Shown piece after piece: positions 17,959 to 26,391 of a stretch of 64,000 bases of DNA. Below the pieces are notes generated by a model. It saw nothing but the letters and a program-made list of their open reading frames with translations. It searched no databases and was not told where the DNA came from. Made by a program: the position numbers and the translations under genes. Location of the stretch: assembly GCF_000959725.1 (NCBI RefSeq), contig NZ_CP009322.1, forward strand, positions 2,604,001-2,668,000, in the 5' to 3' direction. The stretch's first letter is position 1. Each line of letters begins with the position of its first letter. The stretch comes from Burkholderia gladioli (lineage in GTDB: Bacteria; Pseudomonadota; Gammaproteobacteria; Burkholderiales; Burkholderiaceae).

Positions 17959-18908
17959 CGTGCGGCGAAGGTCCGTTCGAAGCTCAGTTCGCTGGTGCGA
18001 TTGCCGTCGCTGGAGACGAAGGCCATCAGCTGCGTGAGAAAACCGCCGTCGACCGAGCCGAGGTCGATGTCGAGATAGCTCGGCGGCAGCCGCTGCAGAT
18101 CGTCCAGCGACTCGAGCACGATCCGGTTCGGGTTCGCGGCGTCATCGGGCAGCGGCTCGAGCTCGGCAAACAGCGCCTCGAAGGCGCGCAGTTGGCGGCC
18201 CGCCGATGCGCTGCCGCGCGTGTCCTCGTCGGCGAAATGCACGGCGTCGAAGGTGCCGATGCGCTCGGCGGCGCGCAGTTTCCGCCATTGCGCATTGGCC
18301 TCCACCAGCATCTCGCCGACCGGCAGGATGCGCGCCTCGACGAAGCCGATCAGCCGTTCGAGCCTCGCCCGGTAGCTGGCCTGCCGGGACGGGTTCAATG
18401 CCTCGCGATGGTCGAACTCGATGCGCGTGCGCGCCGGCAAGGCGTAATAGAGCGAATAAAAGGCCGTGCGCGAGACGAAGATGCGATTGTTGAGCAGCAC
18501 GTCGGCGTCGACCTGGGGAATCTCGCGGAACGGAAAGCGGAAATGCCGTTCCGGCACCTCCAGGCGCTTGACGAAGCTGAGGCTGTAGAGGAAATCGTCG
18601 AGTTCGAGCGGATGGTCCAGCCCCAGCTTGCGCCCGAGTTCGAAGCGATAGCGATAGACCTTGCCCTCATCCTCGATCGGCAACTGATAGCCCAGCGCGA
18701 AGTCTTCCGGCAGCTCCGGCGCCGCGTCGCGCTCCTTCATCTCCACGGCCTCGACCACATAGAGCATCGGCTCGATATGGCCCATGCCGTTGCCGAGAAA
18801 CAAGGCGTCGCCGACGGCAATACGCACGCGGCGACGCGATTCGATTCCCAAGCTGTCGTCGCCGAATCGGATCGATTCGGCCTTCCCGTTGATCAGCCAG
18901 AATTTCAT
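17955..18908 (-). CDS. Uncharacterised protein with EVE/PUA-like N-terminus
   Basis: 317-aa soluble protein, family not recognised. The first 60 residues (MKFWLINGKAESIRF, VRIAVGDALFLGNG, PMLYVVEAVEMKE) resemble an EVE/PUA-type fold: an aromatic start, a mu-like turn with GD, and a strand ending in a VVEAVE element. Such folds read modified bases and are common next to nucleases. The remainder (about 110-317) is charged and helical with no motif I can name. It is the first gene of a two-gene unit, and its stop overlaps the start of the PD-(D/E)XK-like gene. The EVE assignment is tentative. Confidence 0.45.
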   Translation of the reverse strand: MKFWLINGKAESIRFGDDSLGIESRRRVRIAVGDALFLGNGMGHIEPMLYVVEAVEMKERDAAPELPEDFALGYQLPIEDEGKVYRYRFELGRKLGLDHPLELDDFLYSLSFVKRLEVPERHFRFPFREIPQVDADVLLNNRIFVSRTAFYSLYYALPARTRIEFDHREALNPSRQASYRARLERLIGFVEARILPVGEMLVEANAQWRKLRAAERIGTFDAVHFADEDTRGSASAGRQLRAFEALFAELEPLPDDAANPNRIVLESLDDLQRLPPSYLDIDLGSVDGGFLTQLMAFVSSDGNRTSELSFERTFAAR

Positions 18909-19059
18909 TGGCCCGTTGGTCGTTTGAATTGTGATGGTTCCTGCTTCGAACCCCGGGCCGTGCCTTCAACCTCGACCGTCCCACGGTTCCCCCGTGGGAC
19001 GGCATGATACAGCGGCGGCGCTCGCTTGGCCCAAGCCGGCACGCGCCCGCCGCCCGCCC

Positions 19060-19866
19060 TCAGGCGCCGAACGCCGCCTTGGCCAGCAAGCCGGCCGCCA
19101 CCAGCGTCAGCACCACGGCGAAACCCGTCTGCACATGGCGCGCCGCGAGCCGCCGCGAAGCCAGGCGCCCCGCCACCATTCCGGCCGCCGTGGTCGCGCT
19201 GAACCAGAGCGCCACCTCCACCGGCACCGGCGTGCCATGCGCGATCGTCGAGGCGATGCCGCCCGTGCCCACCAGCGCGATCACCATCAGCGAGGTGGCG
19301 ACCACGCCGTGCATCGGCACGTCGGTCAGCTTGCGCAGCATCGGCACGATGATGAAGCCGCCGCCCACGCCGAGCAGGCCCGTCATCAGGCCGGTGACGG
19401 CGCCGGTGCCCGCCAGCGCGGCGGCGGTGGCCGGCGTCCAGGCCAGGCGCCCGGTGTCGGGGTTCATATGGCCGACGCACAGCGGCGAATGATCGACCGC
19501 CTCGGCGCGGCCGGCGCGCACCTGCCGCCAGAGCCGCGCCGCCACCACCAGCATCACCACCGCGAACAGCGCCAGCAGCAGCCGCTGGGGCAGCGCCTGC
19601 GCCGCGCGCACGCCCAGCGAGGTGGCCGGCACGCCGGCGGCGGCCATCAGCAGCGCCGCGCGGTAGCGCACCAGCCGGCGCCGGAACGCTTCCAGCGCGC
19701 CGATGGCGGCGCTGCCCGCCACCGCGATCAGGGCCACCGGCGTGGCCTGCTGGATGGTCCAGCCGAGCCCGGCCACCAGGGCCGGCACCGCGAGGATGCC
19801 GCCGCCCGCGCCGGTCAGGCCGAGCACCGCGCCCACCAGCGCGCCGAGGATCAGGGCGATGGTCAT
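19060..19866 (-). CDS. TauE/SafE-family sulfite/organosulfur exporter
   Basis: 268-aa membrane protein with about eight hydrophobic segments in two homologous halves. Each half carries the family glycine motif: LTGAGGGILAVPAL near the N-terminus and LLGVGGGFIIVPML in the middle. This duplicated signature identifies the TauE/SafE (DUF81) family, which exports sulfite, sulfoacetate or related anions. ATG 19866 begins the first membrane helix directly. It stands alone, with no sulfur-metabolism gene adjacent, so the substrate is not resolved. Confidence 0.87.
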   Translation of the reverse strand: MTIALILGALVGAVLGLTGAGGGILAVPALVAGLGWTIQQATPVALIAVAGSAAIGALEAFRRRLVRYRAALLMAAAGVPATSLGVRAAQALPQRLLLALFAVVMLVVAARLWRQVRAGRAEAVDHSPLCVGHMNPDTGRLAWTPATAAALAGTGAVTGLMTGLLGVGGGFIIVPMLRKLTDVPMHGVVATSLMVIALVGTGGIASTIAHGTPVPVEVALWFSATTAAGMVAGRLASRRLAARHVQTGFAVVLTLVAAGLLAKAAFGA

Positions 19867-20659
19867 CCGCGCCCTCCCGCCAGGGAATCGGATGCAGCGG
19901 CTGGAAAGCGGGATCGGCCTGGCGACAAGCCGGGGAGACGAGAAAGGATGGAACGATCGGGCAAGACGGACCTCGGGGAATCGATCGCCCGCGCTGACGC
20001 GGGCACATGAACTGCGCTCCCCTACACAAGTCGCGTGCCAGATGTGCCGCGCCGCCCGGGCCTGTCGCAAGCCCTTGATTTTGTTAATCGCGCCGGGCCG
20101 CGCCGGCGCGGCCGCCGGGCGAAAACCGCCAGCCGGGCCGCATCGTGGCAGTCGATGGCAGTGCTGGCAGTCGCGCCGGCCGAGGCCTCCCGGCGCCTGT
20201 CGGCGTTTCACCGCGCTCAACGCCGCGCGCGAATCCTGTCGTTTCTGGCTGGGCATTCCCCCGTATTGACCTGCGGCCCGACTTAATGAAAATGGAAGCA
20301 TTCATCCGCCAGGAGAGGCGATGCGTAGCGTTTTCATTTCCCACGATGCAAACCGCGCGACGAGCACGCCGATGGCGTGCGGCCTGTCTCCGACCTGTCC
20401 CTCCTTGCCCTTCCCCGCGTTTGCCGCGGTCGATTTTTTTTCGCACCGCAACCTGAGTGCTCCTGACGATCGACGCGGGCCGCCCACGGCGGCGCTGTCG
20501 CGTCATGCTGCAAACGCACGTAACCGCATCTTCGCCGCCCCGGCGATGCCGATTCGGGGCCAGACATCCGGCGTGCCCGAGAGACGCGCCGGCCTCCTCC
20601 ATCCCGCGACCGCCGCCGGCGGCCGACCATAACGATTCCTACGAACGGAGCCCACGATC
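19867..20659. other. 793-bp intergenic region with no recognised gene
   Basis: This lies between the divergent TauE/SafE and methyltransferase genes. No open frame here has a ribosome site and plausible composition, and no tRNA- or IS-like sequence was found. The part from about 20280 to 20450 is less GC-rich and probably contains the promoter of the methyltransferase gene, whose ribosome site is CGGAGCC just before 20660. Confidence 0.4.
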
Positions 20660-21763
20660 ATGACTGCGACCACCTTCGACTCGAAGTCCGTCACCGACAC
20701 CGATGGCTGGTTCATCCGCTATTGCGAGCGCGGGCGAATCTCCGACTCGGTGATCCGCGGCGGCATCAGCGCGCTGCTGTGGCAGAAGCTGCGCGCCGAG
20801 CACGTCGACGACGACGTGGCGCGCATCGACGCGCTGAACGCCTTCGTCGAGGAACTGAACCGCGCCCCGCTGATCGCCGACGCGCAGACCACCAGCCGCG
20901 AACTGCACGACATGCCGGCCAGCTTCTTCGAGGCCTATCTGGGCCCGCGCATGAAGCAGTCCTGCTGCTACTTCCCGCAGGGCGAGGACACGCTCGCGCA
21001 TGCCGAGGACGCGATGCTCGAGTTGTATGGCGAGCGCGCCGAGCTGGTGGACGGCCAGCGCATCCTCGATATCGGCTGCGGCTGGGGCGCGCAATCGCTG
21101 TGGCTGGCCGAGCGCTATCGCCAGTCGCAGGTGGTCGGGCTCACCAACTCGGCGCGGCAACGCGAATTCATCGAGCAGCGCGCCGCCGCGCGCGGCATCA
21201 CCAACCTGAAGATCGTCATCGGGGACGTGGCCACCTATGAATTCGCCGCCGGCGACGCCGGCTTCGACCGCGTGCTGTCGATCGAGAACTTCGAGCACAT
21301 GAAGAACTATCGCGCGCTGCTCGCGAAGATCTCGCACTGGATGAGCGACGACGGCAAGCTGTTCGTACACCTGTTCGCGCACCGCCTGATCGCGTATCAC
21401 TTCACGGCGCAGGACGGCAACGACTGGATGTCGCGACACTTCTTCGGCGGCGGCACCATGCCCTCGGCCGACCTGCTGCTGCGCTTCCAGGATCACCTGC
21501 GCGTCGAGAAGCAATGGTGGCTCGACGGCACGCACTACCAGCGCACCGCCAACCACTGGCTGGCCTCGCTCGACGCGGCCCACGAGCAGGTGCTGCCGAT
21601 CCTGCGCGAGACCTTTGGCGAGGACGACGCGCCGATCGTGTTCCAGCGCTGGCGCATGTTCTACATGGCGGTGGCCGGGCTGTTCGGTTATCGGCACGGC
21701 CGCGAATGGGGCGTCGCGCACTACCTGTTCGACAAGCGTTCGGCCAGCGGCGCGCAGGCCTGA
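20660..21763 (+). CDS. CFA-synthase-family SAM methyltransferase, plant CNMT-like
   Basis: 367-aa SAM-dependent methyltransferase of the cyclopropane-fatty-acid synthase superfamily. Motif I is ILDIGCGWGAQSLW. The signatures MKQSCCYFPQGEDTL, LTNSARQREFIE, ENFEHMKNY and HLFAHRLIAYHF follow the pattern of plant coclaurine/pavine N-methyltransferases rather than classical Cfa, including the acidic EHMKNY active-site segment. It could methylate an amine or an unsaturated lipid. No alkaloid-like pathway is adjacent. It is a single gene followed by a strong two-hairpin terminator. Confidence 0.82.
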   Translation: MTATTFDSKSVTDTDGWFIRYCERGRISDSVIRGGISALLWQKLRAEHVDDDVARIDALNAFVEELNRAPLIADAQTTSRELHDMPASFFEAYLGPRMKQSCCYFPQGEDTLAHAEDAMLELYGERAELVDGQRILDIGCGWGAQSLWLAERYRQSQVVGLTNSARQREFIEQRAAARGITNLKIVIGDVATYEFAAGDAGFDRVLSIENFEHMKNYRALLAKISHWMSDDGKLFVHLFAHRLIAYHFTAQDGNDWMSRHFFGGGTMPSADLLLRFQDHLRVEKQWWLDGTHYQRTANHWLASLDAAHEQVLPILRETFGEDDAPIVFQRWRMFYMAVAGLFGYRHGREWGVAHYLFDKRSASGAQA

Positions 21764-21788
21764 GCCGGCCCGCATCGCCCCTACAACG

Positions 21789-21826
21789 ACAAAGCCGCGT
21801 GGGCCTTTCGGTCCACGCGGCTTTGT
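21789..21826. terminator. Bidirectional terminator hairpin
   Basis: A 14-bp perfect stem ACAAAGCCGCGTGG / CCACGCGGCTTTGT with A-rich and T-rich flanks is placed between the converging methyltransferase (stop 21763) and NCS1 permease (stop 21880). The symmetry lets it serve both strands. Confidence 0.8.
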
Positions 21827-21832
21827 CATTGC

Positions 21833-21857
21833 GGGCCCGTGCATCGTGCACGGGCCC
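21833..21857. terminator. Second terminator-like hairpin
   Basis: Perfect 11-bp stem GGGCCCGTGCA / TGCACGGGCCC with a 3-base loop, followed on the plus strand by a pyrimidine-rich TTCCTCTTT. It lies directly after the first hairpin, before the permease stop on the minus strand. Confidence 0.6.
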
Positions 21858-21879
21858 TTCCTCTTTAACGCGTCCTCGC

Positions 21880-23301
21880 TCAGCGCGCGGCGCCGGCGGT
21901 TGCCCGCGCATCGGCCTGGCGGCGGCGATACGCCGTGTCGCGCGTGGCCAGCCAGTAGTACAGCGGCGAGGTCAGCACCAGCCCGATCACCCAGGACAGG
22001 TCCGCGCCGTCCAGGTAACCCGGCACCGGGCCCGCGTACATCGGCGTGTTCATGAACGGGATCTGCACCAGGATGCCCACCGCGTAGGCGATCAGCGCCT
22101 GCGGGTTGAAGCGGCCGTAGATGCCGCCGTCCACGCGGAAGATCGACTGGATGTCGTAGTCGCCCTTGTGGATCACGTAGAAGTCGATCAGGTTGATCGC
22201 CGTCCAGGGCACCAGCACCACCAGCAGCGCGAGCACCAGGTCCACCAGGCTCGACACGAAGTTGGTCGACACGCCGATCGCGAAGTAGCAGCAGGCGGCC
22301 AGGATCACGATCGAGAACACGGCGCGCGCGCGGGCGGTGGGAATCCAGCGCCAGGCGAAGGTCTGGATCGAGGTGATCGAGGACAGCACCGCGCCGTACA
22401 GGTTCAGCGCGTTGTGGCTGATCACGCTGAGCAGGAACAGCACCAGCATCAGCGAACCGAACGGGCCGGTGGCCTGCTTGACGGCGTCCATCGTGTCGAC
22501 GCCCGGCGCCACGGCCAGCACCGCGACCGCGCCGAACACGAAGGCCAGCGACGAGCCGATGGTGCAGCCCAGGTAGGTGGCCCAGAAGGTCGAGGACACC
22601 TTCACGTCGGCCGGCAGGTAGCGCGAATAGTCGGAGACGTAGGGGGCGAAGGCGATCTGCCAGAGCGCCGAGAGCGACACGGTGGCCAGCCAGCCGGCGA
22701 AGTTGAAGCCGCCGCGCGTCAGGAAATCGGCGGTGCCGACGTGCGTGAAGATGTACCAGAAGCCCACCACTATGCCGATGCCCAGCACCCAGGTGCCGAT
22801 CCGGTTGAGGATGTGGATGAAGCGATAGCCGATGATGCCGATCAGGCCCGAGCCCAGCGCGCCGATCACGATGCCCACCGGCAGCGGCACCGCCGAGGAG
22901 ATGCCGTGCAGCGACTTGCCGGCCAGCACGATGTTCGAGGCGAAGAAGCCGACGTACATCACGCCTGCGATCACGGTGACCAGCAGCGCGCCCCAGGAGC
23001 CGAACTGCGCGCGGCTCTGGATCATCTGCGGGATGCCCATCTGCGGGCCCTGCGCCGAGTGCAGCGCCATCAGCACGCCGCCCACCGCCTGGCCGACGAT
23101 GATCGCGACGATGCCCCACAACAGGTTCAGGTGGAAGATCTGCACGCCGAGCGCGCCGGTCACGATCGGCAGCGGCGCGATATTGCCGCCGAACCAGAGC
23201 GTGAACAGGTCGCGCACCTTGCCGTGGCGGTCCTCGGGCGGCACGTAGCCGATCGTGTGTTTCTCAATCAACGGGGACGCATTGCGCTCCGGGGTGCTCA
23301 C
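21880..23301 (-). CDS. NCS1-family nucleobase/cytosine permease
   Basis: 473-aa membrane protein with about 12 hydrophobic segments. The N-terminal cytoplasmic motif GYVPPEDRHGKVRDLFTLWF and the first helix with FGGNIAPLPIV are hallmarks of NCS1 (CodB-like) purine/pyrimidine permeases. SDYSRYLP in the middle and PWTAINLIDFY near the C-terminal third also match. GTG 23301 is chosen as start because it has AAGGAGA about nine bases upstream; an ATG further up has no ribosome site. No catabolic deaminase or hydrolase is adjacent, so cytosine, allantoin, hydantoin or thiamine-precursor uptake remain possible. Confidence 0.87.
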   Translation of the reverse strand: MSTPERNASPLIEKHTIGYVPPEDRHGKVRDLFTLWFGGNIAPLPIVTGALGVQIFHLNLLWGIVAIIVGQAVGGVLMALHSAQGPQMGIPQMIQSRAQFGSWGALLVTVIAGVMYVGFFASNIVLAGKSLHGISSAVPLPVGIVIGALGSGLIGIIGYRFIHILNRIGTWVLGIGIVVGFWYIFTHVGTADFLTRGGFNFAGWLATVSLSALWQIAFAPYVSDYSRYLPADVKVSSTFWATYLGCTIGSSLAFVFGAVAVLAVAPGVDTMDAVKQATGPFGSLMLVLFLLSVISHNALNLYGAVLSSITSIQTFAWRWIPTARARAVFSIVILAACCYFAIGVSTNFVSSLVDLVLALLVVLVPWTAINLIDFYVIHKGDYDIQSIFRVDGGIYGRFNPQALIAYAVGILVQIPFMNTPMYAGPVPGYLDGADLSWVIGLVLTSPLYYWLATRDTAYRRRQADARATAGAAR

Positions 23302-23793
23302 GATGGTGTCTCCTTGCGTGCGCGGGCAACCGCGCTGGTCCGGTCCAGGGCTCGCCCGGACCCCTGCGATCATCAGCCGGCATCGCTGCCGCCACCCTGC
23401 CCCGAATCCGTTCCTGTTTCGATATCCGAATCAATTTCGAATGCGCGGCGAGCTTGGCGCCGGTGCCGCGGCAAGCCCTTCCGGGCCGGCCCGCTTTGAT
23501 GTGAGGCAAATTTAGCGAAGCCGAAAAGAAATGAGAAATATCGTTTTAGTGTGTCTTGCAAAGCTTTTTGCTATGTCCGGAAGTGAAACAGTTCCGGCAC
23601 GAAAGCGGTGCGCGCATGCACCGATTCGGGGGCGGGGCGGGAGGGGATGGAGACGGGAGCGGAACCTCTCCCAGATACGGTTTTGGCGATTTCGAGCCGG
23701 TTTTCGCGGATTTCCGCTGGAAAACACGGCTCGAATCATCGATATCGAATCGACGACGCAACAGTCTTACATTTCGTCAGGAGGCGGATGTCG
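23302..23793. other. 492-bp intergenic region upstream of the NCS1 permease
   Basis: No supported gene. The centre (about 23500-23600) is AT-rich and contains a dyad GCAAA/TTTGC at 23558-23571, about 255 bp upstream of the permease start. It may be an operator or a distal promoter element. The remainder is featureless. Confidence 0.35.
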
Positions 23794-24135
23794 TCAGTCG
23801 CGGCTTGATTCGCGCCCCCGTCGCCCGGCCAGCGCATCACGCATGATGCGCTCGATCGCGCCGCTCAGCCCGGCGCGCATGGCGAGCCGCAGCAGGCGCC
23901 CCGGACGCAGCACCAGCGCGCCGGCGAGCAGGACGGCAACGGTCGCCACGGCCGCGCCGTCGATGCCGGAGCGCCTGACGACGGGGCTCGCGGTGCGACC
24001 GCCCGGCGGCAGGCGCCGCGCGGCGGCGATCTTGTCGTTGGCTTGCAGGAGGCTGGCGCGGGATCGCGCCATGTCGACGAGCAGGGCCTCGCGACGGGCC
24101 AGCGGACGGCTTTCGGAATCGGATCGGGATGTCAT
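23794..24135 (-). CDS. Small YqjK-like protein
   Basis: 113-aa protein with a basic helical N-terminus (ARREALLVDMARSRASLLQAN) and one hydrophobic stretch (VATVAVLLAGALVL). The size, the REALL...R pattern and the position directly after a YqjE-like gene resemble YqjK. Its ATG overlaps the stop of the YqjE-like gene (24132-24135). Likely a membrane-associated protein of the stress set; precise function unknown. Confidence 0.6.
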   Translation of the reverse strand: MTSRSDSESRPLARREALLVDMARSRASLLQANDKIAAARRLPPGGRTASPVVRRSGIDGAAVATVAVLLAGALVLRPGRLLRLAMRAGLSGAIERIMRDALAGRRGRESSRD

Positions 24136-24500
24136 CGCAGGCTCTCCCGAATCGCCTCGATGTCGCGCTGCCAGGTGTCCTGGAGCGCCTGGAAGGTGCC
24201 GGCCGCATCGCGCCGGCGCACCGCCACGAACGCGCCCAGGCCCACCAGCACCCAGAAGCCGGCCACCGCCCAGGTGGTTTCGATCAGATAGGGCGTGCTC
24301 GCCGCGCTCACGATCACGGCCACGCAGACGAAGGCCAGCCCGAACATCGCGCTGAGCCCCAGCAGCGAATAAAGCATCAGGTCGCGCAGGAGCCGCTGCC
24401 GGGCGATCTCCAGTTCGACGGCCGCGAGGTTCGCGTAGTCGCTCAGGCGCGACGCGGAGAATCGCGCCACGTTCTGCCATTTCCTCAAGCTGGAAAACAT
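24132..24500 (-). CDS. YqjE-like holin-superfamily membrane protein
   Basis: 122-aa protein with two adjacent hydrophobic segments (YSLLGLSAMFGLAFVCVAVI, WAVAGFWVLVGLGAFVAV) flanked by charged helices. This is the layout of the phage-holin-X/YqjE family. Despite the name, chromosomal members occur in stress operons with DUF883/CsbD-type proteins and are not phage genes. It overlaps the YqjK-like gene by four bases and lies 58 bp after the DUF membrane gene. Confidence 0.75.
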   Translation of the reverse strand: MFSSLRKWQNVARFSASRLSDYANLAAVELEIARQRLLRDLMLYSLLGLSAMFGLAFVCVAVIVSAASTPYLIETTWAVAGFWVLVGLGAFVAVRRRDAAGTFQALQDTWQRDIEAIRESLR

Positions 24501-24558
24501 CGACTCCCTCCCTGATGAAGTCGCCCGCCGGCAACGTCCGCCGGCGGGCGGGTCAGCG

Positions 24559-25551
24559 TCAGACGCGGGCCGCTTCCCGATCCGGATTGCTGCGGCATCC
24601 GGCGAAACCGGCCAGCCCCGAGACGATCATACCCAGCAGCAGCAGCGCCGCCCCGGCCCAGGCCGCCTGGCTGACCTTCCTGGCCGCGACCTCGCCGGCC
24701 TCGCGGGCCCGCTGCTCGGCCTGCTGCTTCAAGGCCTGGTATTTCGCGACCGCCTGGTCATAGGCCTGCACGTAATTGTCGGCGATCTGCTCGGCTTGCG
24801 CCCGGCTCTTCCCGGTGCGCGCCATGATCAGGTTGACGAGCGCGGTCTTGTCGGCGGCATTCAAGGCCGGATTGGCACGCTGCCGCAGGCTGGCGAACCA
24901 GGCGCTCAATTCGTCGGGGGCCTGCTGCGGATTGGCCGCGGCATCGCTGGCCGCCGCCTTGCCGTCGTTCATCGCCTCGCGGGCGCCCTGCTTCAGGTTC
25001 GACGGGTCGAGCTCCGGCTTGCCGGTCTGGCGCAGCAGGGTATCCAGGCGGCCCTGCCAGTTCGCGAAATCGAACGAATCGCCGTTCTTGTGCAAGGCAC
25101 CGGCCACCCCCGAGGCCAGCCCCGGCGCGGCAGCCGCCACGCCCTGCCCGGCCAGCGACAGGCCTGCCTTCGCCAGGCCCGAGGCCGCGCCGATCGCGCT
25201 GCCGGCCAGGCCCGCGAGCAGGTAGACCGTGACCAGGATCGAGACCGATCCGCTGAGCACCCCGTGCAGGGCGCCGCGCCGGATCGCCGAGCGGCCGGCG
25301 AAGAACGCGCCCACCGCCAGCGAGATCAGGGTGGACACACCCAGCCAGATGCCGGCGCCGGTACCGAAGCCGGCGAACGGATCGCGCTGGCCGAGCGGGT
25401 CGAAGCTGCCGGCGCCCAGCGCCGTGCCCAGCACCCCCAGAAACAGATAGGTCATCGAGGCCAGCAGCACCCCGGCGAACACGGCGCCCCAGGAAATTCG
25501 CGTCGCGGAGACGGCGACCACGGGGTCGCCCGGCGAGAGATATCGGCTCAT
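24559..25551 (-). CDS. Uncharacterised multi-pass membrane protein
   Basis: 330-aa protein. Three N-terminal hydrophobic segments (about 18-45, 65-90, 95-125), a long charged soluble middle (about 150-285) with a possible coiled coil (KYQALKQQAEQRAREAGE), and a final membrane segment (WAGAALLLLGMIVSGLAGF). Proteins of this layout accompany CsbD/YqjE-type stress genes in Burkholderiales; I do not recognise a named function. ATG 25551 is preferred to one 13 codons upstream. Its order, after the CsbD-like gene and before the YqjE-like gene, suggests one operon. Confidence 0.65.
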   Translation of the reverse strand: MSRYLSPGDPVVAVSATRISWGAVFAGVLLASMTYLFLGVLGTALGAGSFDPLGQRDPFAGFGTGAGIWLGVSTLISLAVGAFFAGRSAIRRGALHGVLSGSVSILVTVYLLAGLAGSAIGAASGLAKAGLSLAGQGVAAAAPGLASGVAGALHKNGDSFDFANWQGRLDTLLRQTGKPELDPSNLKQGAREAMNDGKAAASDAAANPQQAPDELSAWFASLRQRANPALNAADKTALVNLIMARTGKSRAQAEQIADNYVQAYDQAVAKYQALKQQAEQRAREAGEVAARKVSQAAWAGAALLLLGMIVSGLAGFAGCRSNPDREAARV

Positions 25552-25681
25552 GTCAGTTCCTTGCTTGTTATCGATGTTCCTCCCCGGCATCGTGGCCGGG
25601 AGCTGTGCGGACAGACTGCAACGGCGGTCGGACCATTGCGCGGCCGCCGGGTCATGCCCGGGGGCTCGCGCAGGCGGCGCG

Positions 25682-25930
25682 TCAGCGGCGCGACCAGAGT
25701 GCGCCGATCACGAAGCTCAGGGCGGCCACCGTCGCCAGCGCGGCGAGCGGCTGGCTGGCAGTCACGTCGCGCAACTGGTCGAGCGCGCCGCCATAGGACT
25801 CCTGCATCCGGCCCGCGACCTGGCGCGCGCGTCCCTCGAATTGCGTGCCGCGATCGCCGATCACGTCGCCGACCGCTTCCTGGACCTTGCCGGCGAGGTT
25901 TTGGGCACGGCCTTCGGTCTTTTCGAACAT
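25682..25930 (-). CDS. CsbD-like small stress protein with C-terminal membrane anchor
   Basis: 82-aa protein. The N-terminal half (AQNLAGKVQEAVGDVIGD, then RARQVAGRMQE) is a CsbD-type repeat. The last 25 residues (QPLAALATVAALSFVIGALW plus basic tail RR) form a membrane anchor like that of ElaB/YqjD proteins. CsbD proteins are induced by general stress in many bacteria. It begins the minus-strand stress set and is divergent from the triple-PAS regulator at 26392. Confidence 0.75.
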   Translation of the reverse strand: MFEKTEGRAQNLAGKVQEAVGDVIGDRGTQFEGRARQVAGRMQESYGGALDQLRDVTASQPLAALATVAALSFVIGALWSRR

Positions 25931-26391
25931 GGTGTCTCTCCTGGTCAAGATGAACGACCCGCCGGTCGTCGGCATGGATGCCCCTGGCCGGCTTGCGAGA
26001 CCGACGGGCGCGGGGCGCGTGCCCCGCTCGGTCGCGCCGGCCGGCATGGGCCGGATCGCGAATCCGATGCCGGCCACTTTAGCGAGGCACGGATCGGCCC
26101 GTCTCCGTAGAAATTGACCAGTTGGACTAGTATGTTTGGCCTATCCAGCCTGCCTCGCGCGAGGCAGGCTGGAACGCCTGCCAGCCGGCCAGAGCACCGT
26201 GTTTCGGGCGTGTCCGGGGCGCGCGGCCGCCTGCCTGGTGACGCCACGGTATGAATGCACTACCCCACCCGGTGCATCCGTCCCTTGCATGGCGACCGCC
26301 CGCCGGCGAAGATTCCGCAGGCACGCCGCCGCCCGGGCAACCCGCCCGAGCCACGCCGGAACGACCCGGCACGTCATCCGGAACACCAGCC
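25931..26391. other. 461-bp divergent intergenic region between stress set and PAS regulator
   Basis: Contains a 28-bp perfect palindrome at 26145-26172 (listed separately) and an AT-richer patch at 26108-26145. An upstream in-frame ATG at 26251 could extend the regulator by 47 residues rich in Pro and Gly; this is considered unlikely. No other gene is seen. Confidence 0.4.
26145..26172. promoter_or_regulatory. 28-bp perfect palindrome in divergent promoter region
   Basis: CCAGCCTGCCTCGC followed by its exact complement GCGAGGCAGGCTGG, with no loop. It lies between the CsbD-like start (25930, minus) and the PAS-LuxR start (26392, plus). There is no T tract after it, so an operator for a dimeric regulator is favoured over a terminator, though an RNA hairpin is also possible. 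Confidence 0.45.

Noticed and set aside
24132..24500. Prophage remnant because of the holin-like protein
   Set aside because: No other phage gene is nearby; the gene belongs to the chromosomal YqjE-type stress group.
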